Assembly (NCBI RefSeq): GCF_009380165.1
Contig: NZ_WHUF01000001.1
Coordinates: 868,001 to 932,000, forward strand
Reading direction: 5' to 3'
DNA: 64,000 nt
Origin: Rugamonas rivuli
GTDB lineage: Bacteria; Pseudomonadota; Gammaproteobacteria; Burkholderiales; Burkholderiaceae_D
The translations under genes were made by a program, and so were the position numbers. The notes beneath the pieces were generated by a model, which did no database searches, was not told the DNA's origin, and saw only the letters and a list, made by a program, of their open reading frames with translations. Position 1 is the stretch's first letter. Every line of letters starts with the position of its first letter. This document shows, piece by piece, positions 46,636-56,267 of the stretch.

Positions 46636-48099
46636 TTAGAAAGCGTGGGCAGCGTGCGTGCCCAGGCTCATGATGTATTGAAGGAAGATCTGGTTGTCGG
46701 TGACGCCGGGACGCGATTTGTCGCGCGCCAGTTGCAGGCGCAGGCGCGAGAACTCGGACGGGCTGTAATCGATCATGAAGTTGCTGCGCGACGGGTTGTA
46801 GGCTTCGAGGATAGGCAGGTTGGCCCAGGCCAGCGTGCCGTTGTCGATCAGGCCGATGCGCTGCGAACCGGACGACAGGCGGTCGTAGCGCAAGCCCACG
46901 CGCCAGGTCGGCATGAACTGGTAGACGCCTTGCAGATACCAGCCCGACTGCACGCTGCGGTAATCGCCGCTGGCGGCGGCGTCGGTGTCGACCGCGTAGT
47001 TCAGCGTGCCGGTTTCCTTGCGGCGGAAGTACTCGCCCTGCAACTTGAAGTTGGTGTTGACGGGGTTGCCGTTCGGCGCCCATTTGTAGATGGCGTCGGC
47101 GATCCAGGTGTTGGACTTTCCGCTGAAGTTGTTGGTCAGGCCGTCGTCTTCATATGCGCGCTTCTCGGCGCCGGTATGCAGGTAGGACACGCCCGCGCGG
47201 TAGCTCGATGAAGCGCCGATGTCGTCGCCGATGTGGGCGAACACGCTGACCGCGCCGGCGCCGTTCTTGTTGCGGTCATTGCCCGGGAAGGCGCTGCCGC
47301 TGCCGGCTTCCGCGCCGATCTCGACGAACTGGTCGAGCGGCGCCAGCCACTTGGCCTGCACGCCGTCCGGCTTGTACTGGCCGCCGAGGAAGGCTTGATA
47401 CGCCAGCGGCGCATCGACGAAATCCCAGGTGTGGGCGTGCTGGCCGTTCAAGTAGCCGATCGACGACAGGAAGCGGCCGGCCTTGATGTTCAAGCCGTTC
47501 GTCATGGCGCGGGTCTGGATGAAGGCTTCCTCCACCGACACTTCGTTCTCGCCGCTCAGCGAAAAAGTCAGCTGGCCGGCGAATTGCGGGTCGATGTTGG
47601 CGGCCATGGTCAACTCGGACTCGCCGAGGCTGAAGCCGCGCTTGCCAGGACCGGTCTCGCCGCCGCTCGGCGCGAAGCCTTGCAGGCGATACTGGCCCGG
47701 ATCCTGTTTCAGGTTTTGCAGCGTGCCGCCCAATATCATCGAGATGTTCGGGTTGAACAGATTGCTGGCGGTGTTGGCGTTTGCGGCGGCAGCCACCGGA
47801 GCGGCAGGCGTTTCGACATATGGCGCGGCGGCGACGGCTGGCGCGGCGGCAACCGGGGCTGCGGCCGGCGTGCCACTACCGATTGCAGCCAGCTGCGCCT
47901 TGGCGGCGGCACTGTCCGTCTGCGCCTGCTGCAAGCGCTGTTCCATGGCTTGCAAACGAGCCTCGTAAGCTTGCTTCATCTGGCGGATTTCCGCGCGGAT
48001 TTCAGCCAGTTCTTTCTGTTCTTTTTTATCTGCGGCATACACTTGTGGGGCCGCCACGGCGGCGCTCAGTGCGGCCGCGATTACGCTGTGTTTCAACAT
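46636..48099 (-). CDS. outer-membrane beta-barrel protein linked to metal uptake
   Basis: A 487-residue outer-membrane protein. Signal peptide (about 1-22), then a coiled coil (KKEQKELAEIRAEIRQMKQ to about 65), an Ala/Pro-rich linker, and a barrel of about 370 residues ending in HAF, the terminal Phe expected for BAM-dependent barrels. It resembles trimeric or metal-regulated porin-like proteins found beside zinc transporters. It is 10 bp upstream of the binding-protein gene, so it probably lets the metal across the outer membrane. Confidence 0.85.
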   Translation of the reverse strand: MLKHSVIAAALSAAVAAPQVYAADKKEQKELAEIRAEIRQMKQAYEARLQAMEQRLQQAQTDSAAAKAQLAAIGSGTPAAAPVAAAPAVAAAPYVETPAAPVAAAANANTASNLFNPNISMILGGTLQNLKQDPGQYRLQGFAPSGGETGPGKRGFSLGESELTMAANIDPQFAGQLTFSLSGENEVSVEEAFIQTRAMTNGLNIKAGRFLSSIGYLNGQHAHTWDFVDAPLAYQAFLGGQYKPDGVQAKWLAPLDQFVEIGAEAGSGSAFPGNDRNKNGAGAVSVFAHIGDDIGASSSYRAGVSYLHTGAEKRAYEDDGLTNNFSGKSNTWIADAIYKWAPNGNPVNTNFKLQGEYFRRKETGTLNYAVDTDAAASGDYRSVQSGWYLQGVYQFMPTWRVGLRYDRLSSGSQRIGLIDNGTLAWANLPILEAYNPSRSNFMIDYSPSEFSRLRLQLARDKSRPGVTDNQIFLQYIMSLGTHAAHAF

Positions 48100-48175
48100 T
48101 TTTTATTCCTGTAGATGACTACGACAAACCGCACCCCTGCTCAAACGGCAGCGGCGGCGGATCAACGGGAGACGA

Positions 48176-48526
48176 TCAAGACAGGACGGGCGGCGCTCGC
48201 GATCGGAAGCCGCAAATGGTGCGCTGGCAATCGAGCGGCACCGGCGTGAAGACGACGGCCACCGAGGTATTGGCAGCCAGCGGGAAGGAATGGAAACGAC
48301 TATCGACCGCCGAGGCGATCTGCGCGAACGCCATACACTGCGCGCAACTGTGATCCAGCCCCAGCTTGGTGATGCTGGTGCTGACCTCGTCATCCGCCTG
48401 CTCCGCAGCCTGCACGATGCCTGTCGCGGCCGAGGCGTGCGACAGCGCGTGCGAGTACCCCATCTGCTGGGAGAACACCAGCAGAAGCGACAGCAGCACA
48501 TGGAAGAAGTTGCGGCGTATGTTCAC
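48176..48526 (-). CDS. DUF2946-like exported small protein
   Basis: A 116-residue protein with an N-terminal signal or anchor (FFHVLLSLLLVFSQQMGYSHA). It has a metal-binding look: His residues near the mature start and LDHSCAQCMAF with a CxxC. It ends in RSRAPPVLS, and RAPP near the C-terminus is typical of DUF2946. These genes often sit beside copper, zinc or other metal transport genes, as here, 76 bp before the barrel gene. The role is unknown. Confidence 0.75.
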   Translation of the reverse strand: MNIRRNFFHVLLSLLLVFSQQMGYSHALSHASAATGIVQAAEQADDEVSTSITKLGLDHSCAQCMAFAQIASAVDSRFHSFPLAANTSVAVVFTPVPLDCQRTICGFRSRAPPVLS

Positions 48527-48581
48527 GAAATACCAACTAACGATGCATCAGTGCCGGTATTGTAATGCGAGCCGCGCATTT

Positions 48582-49202
48582 TTAGCGTACTTTTTGTTTT
48601 TCGAGGAACTGGTGCACCTTGGCGGCGGCCAGCTTGTTGATCGCCACCAGCAGCGACGGATCGACGCCGGCGATGCCGTAAGTCGAACCGATGTGCTTGC
48701 CGATATGTATCAGCACCTCGGCCGCCACTTCCGCATCGGACTCGGCCCGGTGGGCCGCGCTCTTGAAGCGGATGCCCAGCTCGCCGGACAGATTGCCCAG
48801 CTTGTAGCTCGACAAATTGGGGAACACGCGGCGCGACAATTTCAGCGAACACACCAGCGATTGATAGCCGGGCGTCAGGCCCAGCCGGGCCGCCTCGGCG
48901 CGCAGAAACTTGTCATCGAAGCTGGCGTTGTGGGCCGACAAGGCATCGCCGCCGATGAAGTCCAGCAGCTCCGGCACCACCTGCGACACCGGCGGCGCGC
49001 CATCCACCATGGCCTGCGTGATGCCGGTCAGACCGGTGATGAAGGACGGTATCCGCACATTGCAATTGATCAGAGAAACATAGCGCTCGACCACCTTGCC
49101 GCCGACGATGCGCAAGGCCGCCACCTCGGTGATGCGGTCGCCCATGTCGGGCGACAGGCCGGTGGTCTCGAAGTCGAGCATGACGATAGGTTGGTCGAGC
49201 AT
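48582..49202 (-). CDS. 3'-5' exonuclease, DEDDh (DnaQ-like)
   Basis: A 206-residue exonuclease of the DnaQ/RNase T fold. The acidic metal ligands are in MLDFETTGLS (Asp, Glu), NASFDDKFL (Asp) and HRAESDAEVAAE (His and Asp). It could be a proofreading-like or RNA-trimming enzyme; no polymerase or GIY-YIG domain is attached. The ATG at 49202 follows AAAGGGA. It begins 14 bp after the yegD-type gene and probably shares its transcript. Confidence 0.9.
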   Translation of the reverse strand: MLDQPIVMLDFETTGLSPDMGDRITEVAALRIVGGKVVERYVSLINCNVRIPSFITGLTGITQAMVDGAPPVSQVVPELLDFIGGDALSAHNASFDDKFLRAEAARLGLTPGYQSLVCSLKLSRRVFPNLSSYKLGNLSGELGIRFKSAAHRAESDAEVAAEVLIHIGKHIGSTYGIAGVDPSLLVAINKLAAAKVHQFLEKQKVR

Positions 49203-49216
49203 TGTGGTCCCTTTGA

Positions 49217-50467
49217 TTAGCCGAACTTGCGGACGGCATCCAGCGCCAGCCCGGCGCCGATGCTGCCGAAGAGATCGCCTTCGACCTTGCGGGCGGACGG
49301 CACCAGCGCGCCGATGCGTTCGCGCAGCATGCGCACGCCGCTGGAACCACCGGTGAAGAACACCGTGTCCACATCGGCAGGCGCGACGCCGGCATCGCGC
49401 AGCAGCGACAGCACGGTGTTCTCGACCGAACCGACCAGGTGGCCGATGGCGTCGTCGAACTGCGCGCGGTCCAGCTCCAGCGTCACGGCCGGCGACAGGC
49501 GGTCCAGCGACAGCTGCACCTTGGCGGCGTCGGACAGGGCGATCTTGCCCTCCTCCACCTTCATCGCCAGCCAGTGGCCGGCACGCTGGTCGATCAGCTT
49601 TTGCAGGCGGCCGAGCTTTTCCTGTTCCGCCGCATCGCGCAGCAGGTCGGACAGCTGGGTCCACATCTTCTTGGTGTAGGCCTGGTTGATGGTGTGCCAG
49701 GTCGCCAGGTTGAAGAAATAGCTGGACGGTACCTCGCTGTTGTTGCGCAGGCGGCTGCCGTAGCCCAGCAGCGGCATCACAGAAGACAGGCTCAGGTATT
49801 TATCGAAATCGGTACCGCCGATGTGCACGCCGCCATTGGCCAGGATGTCGTCGCGGCGCTCGGCCTTCTTGGCGCGCTCGGGCGACAGGCGCACCAGCGA
49901 AAAGTCCGAAGTACCGCCGCCGATGTCGGCGATCAGCACCAGCTCTTCGCGGGCTATCTGCGACTCGTAGTCGAACGCCGCAGCGATCGGCTCGAACTGG
50001 AAAGCGATGTCCTTGAAGCCGACGGAACGCGCCACCTCGGCCAGGGTATCCTCGGCCAGCTGGTCGTTTTCCTTGCTGTCATCGATGAAATGCACGGGAC
50101 GGCCGAACACGGCCGACGTGAACTGGCGTCCGGCCGATTGTTCGGCGCGGCGCTTGACCTCGCCGATGAACTGCGCCAGCAAGGCGCGGAACGGCAGCGC
50201 GCGGCCGCCCACCTCGGTCTGGCCGTCGATCAGGCTGGTACCGAGCAAACTTTTCATGGAGCGCATCAGGCGCCCCTCGTAGCCGGCCAGATATTCGGCC
50301 AGCGCTGCACGTCCGAAGGTAACTTCTTCGTCCTCGGCGTTGAAGAAAACCACCGACGGCAAGGTGGTCTTGCCCTCTTCCAGTCCCAACATCACCGGAT
50401 GTCCGGGACGCACCCAGCCCACCGTGGAATTTGACGTGCCAAAATCGACGCCGCAAGCAATGGCCAT
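49217..50467 (-). CDS. yegD: Hsp70-family protein, YegD type
   Basis: A 416-residue short Hsp70-like ATPase. It has the actin-type nucleotide-binding domain with VDFGTSNSTVGW (phosphate 1) at 7-18, LIADIGGGTSDFSLV (phosphate 2) and VFFTGGSSGVRML (adenosine). The usual substrate-binding domain of DnaK is absent, as in YegD. AAGGG precedes the ATG. It heads an operon with the exonuclease and is divergent from the LacI-type regulator. Its client is unknown. Confidence 0.92.
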   Translation of the reverse strand: MAIACGVDFGTSNSTVGWVRPGHPVMLGLEEGKTTLPSVVFFNAEDEEVTFGRAALAEYLAGYEGRLMRSMKSLLGTSLIDGQTEVGGRALPFRALLAQFIGEVKRRAEQSAGRQFTSAVFGRPVHFIDDSKENDQLAEDTLAEVARSVGFKDIAFQFEPIAAAFDYESQIAREELVLIADIGGGTSDFSLVRLSPERAKKAERRDDILANGGVHIGGTDFDKYLSLSSVMPLLGYGSRLRNNSEVPSSYFFNLATWHTINQAYTKKMWTQLSDLLRDAAEQEKLGRLQKLIDQRAGHWLAMKVEEGKIALSDAAKVQLSLDRLSPAVTLELDRAQFDDAIGHLVGSVENTVLSLLRDAGVAPADVDTVFFTGGSSGVRMLRERIGALVPSARKVEGDLFGSIGAGLALDAVRKFG

Positions 50468-50659
50468 GTCGACCCTTCACGTGAATAAAGGGGCGTTATG
50501 TTATCAGAAAACCCCGTCTCCATGGAAAAATTGCAGCCGAACCACACCTGCCTTAATATTTCTTGAGAGAAAAACGATTATTGTTGCCATTGGGTAAGAT
50601 TTTGATTATGCTGAATTAACTGACAAATATGCAAGCCGCTGTACGCAGGCCACGAGACG

Positions 50660-51793
50660 ATGACCAAATCCAAGCCGACCATTGAAGTCTGCGCCACCGA
50701 ACACAAAGCCAGCATTGCCCGGGAAGCCCGCCGCGTCACCTCGTATGACGTGGCGCTGGTGGCCGGCGTGTCGCAATCGGCGGTGTCGCGCTGCTTCAAG
50801 CCGGGCGCCAGCGTCTCCAAGTCCACCCATGCGCGGGTGATGAAGGCCGCCGCCCTGCTGGACTACATCCCCAACGCCGCCGCCCGCAGCCTGATCACGC
50901 GCCGCTCCAATATGGTGGCGGTGCTAGTCACCAACCTGGCCAATCTCTACTACCCCGAACTGCTGGCAGAACTGAGCAAGCAGCTGAGCGGCCTGGGCAA
51001 GCGCGTGCTGCTGTTCCCGCTGGCGCGCGAGGCCGATGTCGACCGCGTGCTGGCCGATGTCTGGCAATTCCAGGTCGATGGCGTGATCGCCGCCACCCGC
51101 CTGTCCGCCGAACACGTGGCCGAATTCGAACGCCGCCGCATGCCGCTGGTGCTGTTCAACCGCACGCTGCGCGACCAGTCGGTCAACACCGTCACCTGCG
51201 ACCATCTGGAGGCGGGCCGCATGCTGGTGTCGCGCCTGGCAGCAGCCGGTCATCGGCGCTTCGGCATCATCGCCGGCACCGAGGATTCCACCGTCGCCAA
51301 CGAGCGCCGCCGCGGCGCCGTCGAACGGCTGGCCGAGCTGGGCCTGCCGCCGCCGGTGGTGGTGCCGGGCGAGTACGACTACAACAGCGGCGCCGCCGGC
51401 CTCAAGGCCCTGATCGCGCAAATGGGCGGCGTCCCGGACGCCATCATCTGCGGCAGCGACGTGATGGCCATCGGCTGCCTGGACTGCGCCCGCCATGAAC
51501 TGGGCATCGACGTGCCGGGCCAGTTGTCGGTGGCCGGCTTCGACGCCGTCGAGCCGTCCAACTGGTTGAGCTACAACCTGACCACGCTGCGCCAGCCCAT
51601 GCCGAAGATGGCCTGCGCCGCCGCCAGCCTGCTGTGCGCCGTCATCGACAGCCACGAAAGCCAGGTCGAACGGCGCGTCTTCAGCGCCCAGTTCATCGAA
51701 GGCGCCACCGCGCGCCTGCACCCGCTGGCGCACGCGCCCACGCTGGAAACAGCATCCGCCACCGGCCCGCGCGTGCCGGTCGCTATAATGTAG
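50660..51793 (+). CDS. LacI-family transcriptional regulator
   Basis: A 377-residue regulator with a roughly 25-residue N-terminal extension before the HTH (VTSYDVALVAGVSQSAVSRCF, about 27-47, followed by the hinge ARSLITRRSNMVAVL). The periplasmic-binding-protein-like sensor domain fills the rest, with FDAVEPSNWLSYNLTTLRQP near the C-terminus. No sugar genes are adjacent, so the effector is unknown. It ends 3 bp before the helicase gene, an odd partner, suggesting shared transcription. Confidence 0.93.
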   Translation: MTKSKPTIEVCATEHKASIAREARRVTSYDVALVAGVSQSAVSRCFKPGASVSKSTHARVMKAAALLDYIPNAAARSLITRRSNMVAVLVTNLANLYYPELLAELSKQLSGLGKRVLLFPLAREADVDRVLADVWQFQVDGVIAATRLSAEHVAEFERRRMPLVLFNRTLRDQSVNTVTCDHLEAGRMLVSRLAAAGHRRFGIIAGTEDSTVANERRRGAVERLAELGLPPPVVVPGEYDYNSGAAGLKALIAQMGGVPDAIICGSDVMAIGCLDCARHELGIDVPGQLSVAGFDAVEPSNWLSYNLTTLRQPMPKMACAAASLLCAVIDSHESQVERRVFSAQFIEGATARLHPLAHAPTLETASATGPRVPVAIM

Positions 51794-51796
51794 CGG

Positions 51797-53959
51797 ATGA
51801 ACGATGCCAACCCTCCCCGCTTCACCCCGCAAGGCCTGATCCCGACTCCCGAACAGACCGCCATCCAGCTGGCCAGGAACAAGGTCGTGCTGGTGGACGC
51901 CAACGCCGGCGCCGCCAAAACCACCACGCTGGCGATCCGCATCGGCGAGGCGCTGGCACGCAAGCTGCCGCCGGAGCAGATCCTGGCGCTGACCTTCACG
52001 CCGGAAGCGCGGGACGTGCTGCGCCAGCGCCTGCTGGATGTCGGCGTGCCGCCGGCGCAAGCGCATCGCGTCGCCGTGCTGACCTTCGAGGATTTCGCCG
52101 GCCAGCAGCTGGACCGCATCGACGGCGACAATCTGCGCCAATGCGCCGAAGCGCGCCAATTGAAGGCCTACGCGCTGGCGGCGATCGACCGCGCCGCCGA
52201 GCGCCATGCGGGCCGCATGGAGGGCCTCGATCTGCAAACCCACAGCATCGCGCTGGCCCAGTTCCTCGACGTGCAGCTGCAACTGAAGGCCACGATGGCG
52301 CTGGCCGCCGATGTCGAATACATGGGCCTTGAAGAAATCGCCGAGTTGATGGGCGTGCCGCTGACCGATTACCTCACCACCGTCGAATACGAAACGCTGC
52401 GCCTGGACGGTGGCGCGGGCGCCGTGTTCCGTGGCCCGTTCGACGCCACCTACGACCTGGCCAGCAATCTGCAAGCGGGCGCGCGTCTGGCCGAGCACTT
52501 CCCGGACTACCGGATCGTGCTGTGCGACGAGCTGCACGACTTGAATGAAGCGGCCTTCCAGATCCTCGATGCGCTGATCGCCAAGCCGCACTGCTACTTC
52601 GTCGGCGCCGGCGACAAGGACCAGGTAATCCACGCCAAGCTGGGCGCCAGCGACGAATACCTGAACCGCCGCTTCGCCCAGAACTATCCAAACCTGGTGC
52701 GCTACCCGCTCACGGCCACCTATCGCCACGGCCCGCACCTGGCCTACGCGATGGCGGAGTTCAAGCAGAAGGCAGTGGAATCGGGCCTGCCGCTGCGCAC
52801 CGAAATCCGCCAGGCCCACTACGACGGCAGCGCCGCCTGCGCGCAGCAAACCGTGGCAGCAGTCCAGCAGTGGAAGGCCGACGGCTATCCGCTCGACGGC
52901 TGCGCCATCCTGATACGCGACCGCCATCAATCGATGGCCATCGAGAACGCGCTGATCGAAGCCGACATCGACTACCGCACGCCCGCCATGGCCGGCTACC
53001 TGCAACGCGACGAGATCCTGTTCCTGCGCGGCCTGCTGGCGATCGGGCTGAAGGACTTCGCCGCCGTCAAGTCGGAGCAGGTGCGCGGCGCCGTGGTCGA
53101 CGCCATGATTGCCTTCAGCGAGATGCGCTTCTCCACGCGCCGCCTGGACAACCTGAAGGCGCAGATCGTCAAGGATCCGGCACTGCTGGGTGAACTGTTC
53201 CTGATCGAAGACGAGCAGCGCGACGGCGATGAGCTCAACTACCGCGACGTCGCCAGCACGGCCACCAAGAAGGCCGTCATCGACACCATCGCCTGGCTGT
53301 CCAGCGTAGATCCGGCCACGCCGGCGGCGGCCGTGCTGACCGAAGTGTGCGAACGCGTGAAGCTGGTGGCGACCGCGCGCCGCATCTTCGTGCGTCCATA
53401 CGAAGCGGGCGTAGTCAACAAATCGGTGGCGGGCTTGCTGGAAGCGGCGGCCGCCTCGGGGCAAACCCTGGCCGAGTTCTGGGCCGCGATGAACGCGCGC
53501 GAAGCCTTCGTGCGCCGCAAGCGCGAACGCAAGGCGGTGCTGATCGAATGCGTGGCCAACGCCAAGGGCAAGGAGTTCGACCACGTGATCCTGCCCTTCC
53601 TGCAGGCCGACGAATTCCCGCACCCGACGCAATCCAGGGCCGAGGAAGAAAACCTGTTCTACGTCGGCGCCACCCGCGCCCGCGCGCGCCTGACGCTGCT
53701 CTCGCCGGCCGACGCCGCGCTGCGCAGCGCCTTCATCGCGCAAATGCGCCTGCCCAAATCGGCCGCCGCAGCCGATGCCGCCATCGCCCGCAACCAGGCC
53801 AAGCCGGCCGCCGCGCCGTCGCGCCAGTACCTCGTCGCCAGCTACCAAGAGAAGGACCAGGTCAAGGCGCTGGGCGCCCAGTTCGACATCGCCCGCCGTG
53901 CCTGGTACGTCGAAGCTGGCAGGGATTTGGCCCCGTTTGCCCCTTGGATAAAAAAATAA
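51797..53959 (+). CDS. divergent UvrD-like SF1 helicase with C-terminal DUF5710 domain
   Basis: A 720-residue superfamily 1 helicase. Motif I reads NAGAAKTTTLA, with Ala where the P-loop usually has Gly before Lys. Motif II reads VLCDELHDLN, with His where Gln is usual. Motif III is VGAGDKDQVIHAKLGA, motif IV TATYRHG, motif V KGKEFDHVILP and motif VI ENLFYVGATRARARL. The last 45 or so residues (YLVASYQEKDQVKALGAQFD, then RRAWYVE) match DUF5710, a small domain seen on plasmid and phage DNA proteins. Activity on DNA is likely but the variant motifs make its role unclear. It starts 3 bp after the LacI-type gene. Confidence 0.88.
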   Translation: MNDANPPRFTPQGLIPTPEQTAIQLARNKVVLVDANAGAAKTTTLAIRIGEALARKLPPEQILALTFTPEARDVLRQRLLDVGVPPAQAHRVAVLTFEDFAGQQLDRIDGDNLRQCAEARQLKAYALAAIDRAAERHAGRMEGLDLQTHSIALAQFLDVQLQLKATMALAADVEYMGLEEIAELMGVPLTDYLTTVEYETLRLDGGAGAVFRGPFDATYDLASNLQAGARLAEHFPDYRIVLCDELHDLNEAAFQILDALIAKPHCYFVGAGDKDQVIHAKLGASDEYLNRRFAQNYPNLVRYPLTATYRHGPHLAYAMAEFKQKAVESGLPLRTEIRQAHYDGSAACAQQTVAAVQQWKADGYPLDGCAILIRDRHQSMAIENALIEADIDYRTPAMAGYLQRDEILFLRGLLAIGLKDFAAVKSEQVRGAVVDAMIAFSEMRFSTRRLDNLKAQIVKDPALLGELFLIEDEQRDGDELNYRDVASTATKKAVIDTIAWLSSVDPATPAAAVLTEVCERVKLVATARRIFVRPYEAGVVNKSVAGLLEAAAASGQTLAEFWAAMNAREAFVRRKRERKAVLIECVANAKGKEFDHVILPFLQADEFPHPTQSRAEEENLFYVGATRARARLTLLSPADAALRSAFIAQMRLPKSAAAADAAIARNQAKPAAAPSRQYLVASYQEKDQVKALGAQFDIARRAWYVEAGRDLAPFAPWIKK

Positions 53960-53993
53960 TGCAGTAAGTCAATTTTTCTGAGGGAAACCCTTA

Positions 53994-53999
53994 TATAAT
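53994..53999 (+). promoter_or_regulatory. -10 box of the OmpA/Pal-like lipoprotein gene
   Basis: A perfect TATAAT lies about 70 bp upstream of the start. The -35 region (TTTTTC or AATTTT near 53971-53977) is poor, so an extended or activator-dependent promoter is possible. Confidence 0.5.
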
Positions 54000-54068
54000 G
54001 TCGGACGCGGCTGGAGTAGCTAGCCTCACACCCAATGCATGTCCAAAAACCAATTCGGGAGCATTACA

Positions 54069-54596
54069 ATGAAAGCACAACAAAAAATTCTGCTGGCAGC
54101 CTGCGCGCTGGCTGTTCTGAGCGCTTGCAGCACCCCAGCCCCAGTCGTCGCCCCAGCACCGGCTCCAGAGCCAGTCAAAGCCGCACCGGCCGCACCAGCA
54201 CCGGCACCAGTGGCCGCGCCAGTCGCCGTGTCCCTGCCAGCCTACCTGGACCCAAACAGCTCGATCTACAAAAACCGCAGCGTTTTCTTCGACTTCGACA
54301 AGTACACCGTCAAGCCTGAGTTCACCGCACTGGTCGCCGATCACGGCAAATTCCTGTCGGCTAACCCGAACGTGTCGATCAAAGTCGAAGGCAACACCGA
54401 CGAACGCGGCGGCGCAGAGTACAACCTGGCCCTGGGCCAGAAGCGCGCACAAGCCGTCATCACCGCCCTGAAAGTACAAGGCGTGAAAGACACCCAGATG
54501 GAAGCCATCAGCTACGGTAAAGAAAAAGCCACCGGCAGCGACGACGCAGCCCGCGCCCAGAACCGCCGCGCTGACATCGTCTACCCAAGCAAGTAA
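54069..54596 (+). CDS. OmpA/Pal-like outer-membrane lipoprotein
   Basis: A 175-residue lipoprotein. The ATG at 54069 follows GGGAG at 7 bp; an ATG ten codons earlier adds residues before the signal. Lipobox LSAC at about 17-20, then a Pro/Ala-rich spacer (about 22-60) and the OmpA-type peptidoglycan-binding domain (FDFDKYTVKPEF, GNTDERGGAEYNLALGQKRA). It ties the outer membrane to the wall. No tol genes are near, so it is an extra copy or OmpA-like relative rather than the Tol-linked Pal. The spacer is rich in CCA and GCA codons, unlike its neighbours, as is common in highly expressed genes. Confidence 0.92.
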   Translation: MKAQQKILLAACALAVLSACSTPAPVVAPAPAPEPVKAAPAAPAPAPVAAPVAVSLPAYLDPNSSIYKNRSVFFDFDKYTVKPEFTALVADHGKFLSANPNVSIKVEGNTDERGGAEYNLALGQKRAQAVITALKVQGVKDTQMEAISYGKEKATGSDDAARAQNRRADIVYPSK

Positions 54597-54643
54597 TACG
54601 CTGTAATACGCGGCAGTTTTCCGCGACATCAGGTAGTATCGAA

Positions 54644-54670
54644 CGCCCGGCTCAACAGTCGGGCGTTTTT
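54644..54670 (+). terminator. intrinsic terminator after the Pal-like gene
   Basis: CGCCCG (54644-54649) pairs with CGGGCG (54660-54665); a G.T pair and two more pairs extend the stem around the loop CAAC. TTTTTG follows. Confidence 0.88.
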
Positions 54671-54765
54671 GTTTTGGGGCTCTCTCCTAAGGGAGCTGTG
54701 CAAGAGCAATGTGTTCGTTATGCTGGAAGTTTCCATTCACCCTCAAAACTGTTGAAGGAAGTTTC

Positions 54766-56205
54766 ATGAAGAACCTCACTACCGCAGCCGGCGCGCCGGT
54801 CGTCGATAACCAAAACACCCAGACCGCCGGCCCGCATGGCCCGGTCCTGCTGCAAGATGTGTGGCACCTGGAAAAGCTGGCCCACTTCGCGCGCGAGGTG
54901 ATCCCGGAGCGCCGCATGCACGCCAAGGGTTCCGGCGCCTTCGGCACCTTCACCGTCACCCACGACATCAGCAAGTACACGCGCGCCGCGCTGTTCTCCG
55001 AAGTCGGCAAGAAGACTGACATCTTCATGCGCTTCTCCACCGTGGCCGGCGAACGCGGCGCGGCCGATGCCGAGCGCGATATCCGAGGCTTCGCCGTCAA
55101 GTTCTATACCGAGCAAGGCAACTGGGACGTGGTCGGCAACAACACGCCGGTGTTCTTCTTCCGCGACCCGCTCAAGTTCCCGGACCTGAACCACGTCGTC
55201 AAGCGCGACCCGAAGACCAATCTGCGCAGCGCCGAAAACAACTGGGACTTCTGGACCCTGCTGCCGGAAGCCCTGCACCAGATCACCATCGTCATGAGCG
55301 ATCGCGGCATCCCGAAAGGCTACCGCCACATGCACGGTTTCGGCAGTCATACCTTCAGCTTCATCAGCCCGAAGAACGAGCGCTTCTGGGTCAAGTTCCA
55401 CTTCGTCTGCCAGCAGGGCATACAGAACTTCAGCGACGCCGAAGCCACCGAAGTGGTGGGCCGCGACCGCGAAAGCTCGCAGCGCGATCTGTTCGACGCC
55501 ATCGAGAGCAAGGACTACCCGCGCTGGAAGCTGGCGGTGCAGATCATGCCGGAGAACGAAGCATCCAAGGTGCCATACAACCCGTTCGACCTGACCAAGA
55601 TCTGGCCGCACAAGGACTATCCGCTGATCGACGTCGGCGTGCTGGAATTGAACCGCAATCCGGAGAACTACTTCGCGGACGTCGAACAGTCGGCCTTCTC
55701 GCCGGCCAACGTGGTGCCGGGCGTGAGCTTCTCGCCGGACAAAATGCTGCAATCGCGCCTGTTCTCGTATGGCGACGCCGCGCGCTACCGCCTGGGCGTG
55801 AATCATCACGCGATTCCGGTCAACGCGCCCAAGTGCCCGTTCCACAGCTACCATCGCGACGGCGCCATGCGCACCGACGGCAATCACGGCGCCGGCACGT
55901 CGTATGAGCCGAACAGCCGTGGCGAATGGCTGCAGCAGCCGCAGTTCGCCGAACCGCCGCTGTCGCTGGAAGGCGCGGCCGGCCACTGGGATCACCGCGT
56001 CGACACCGACTACTACTCGCAGCCGGGCAATCTGTTCCGCCTACTGACCGCCGAGAAGAAGCAGCTGCTGTTCGAGAACACGGCGCGCGCCATCCACGGC
56101 GTATCGAAGCCGGTGCAGCAACGCCATATCCACAACTGTACGCAGGCCGATCCGGCCTACGGTGCGGGCGTGGCGGCGGCGATCGCTGCGCTTGAAGGCA
56201 AATAA
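54766..56205 (+). CDS. katA: catalase (clade 3, small subunit)
   Basis: A 479-residue haem catalase that breaks down hydrogen peroxide. The catalytic His52 is in [12 protein letters not shown], the distal Asn in the [15 protein letters not shown] segment, and the proximal haem Tyr in [14 protein letters not shown]. Length and motifs fit clade 3 enzymes that also bind NADPH. The ATG at 54766 follows GAAGGAAG; the longer open frame lacks the family start. No oxyR or ankB is next to it. Confidence 0.95.
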   Translation: MKNLTTAAGAPVVDNQNTQTAGPHGPVLLQDVWHLEKLAHFAREVIPERRMHAKGSGAFGTFTVTHDISKYTRAALFSEVGKKTDIFMRFSTVAGERGAADAERDIRGFAVKFYTEQGNWDVVGNNTPVFFFRDPLKFPDLNHVVKRDPKTNLRSAENNWDFWTLLPEALHQITIVMSDRGIPKGYRHMHGFGSHTFSFISPKNERFWVKFHFVCQQGIQNFSDAEATEVVGRDRESSQRDLFDAIESKDYPRWKLAVQIMPENEASKVPYNPFDLTKIWPHKDYPLIDVGVLELNRNPENYFADVEQSAFSPANVVPGVSFSPDKMLQSRLFSYGDAARYRLGVNHHAIPVNAPKCPFHSYHRDGAMRTDGNHGAGTSYEPNSRGEWLQQPQFAEPPLSLEGAAGHWDHRVDTDYYSQPGNLFRLLTAEKKQLLFENTARAIHGVSKPVQQRHIHNCTQADPAYGAGVAAAIAALEGK

Positions 56206-56267
56206 ACCAACCTTGTAAAAATAGTAAATGCCGGTAAAATGGAGCACCTTGCCGCTCCGTTTTACCG

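Noticed and set aside
50924..53848. A 974-codon minus-strand frame opposite the LacI and helicase genes.
   Set aside because: It crosses two real genes on the other strand and has no signal or domain.
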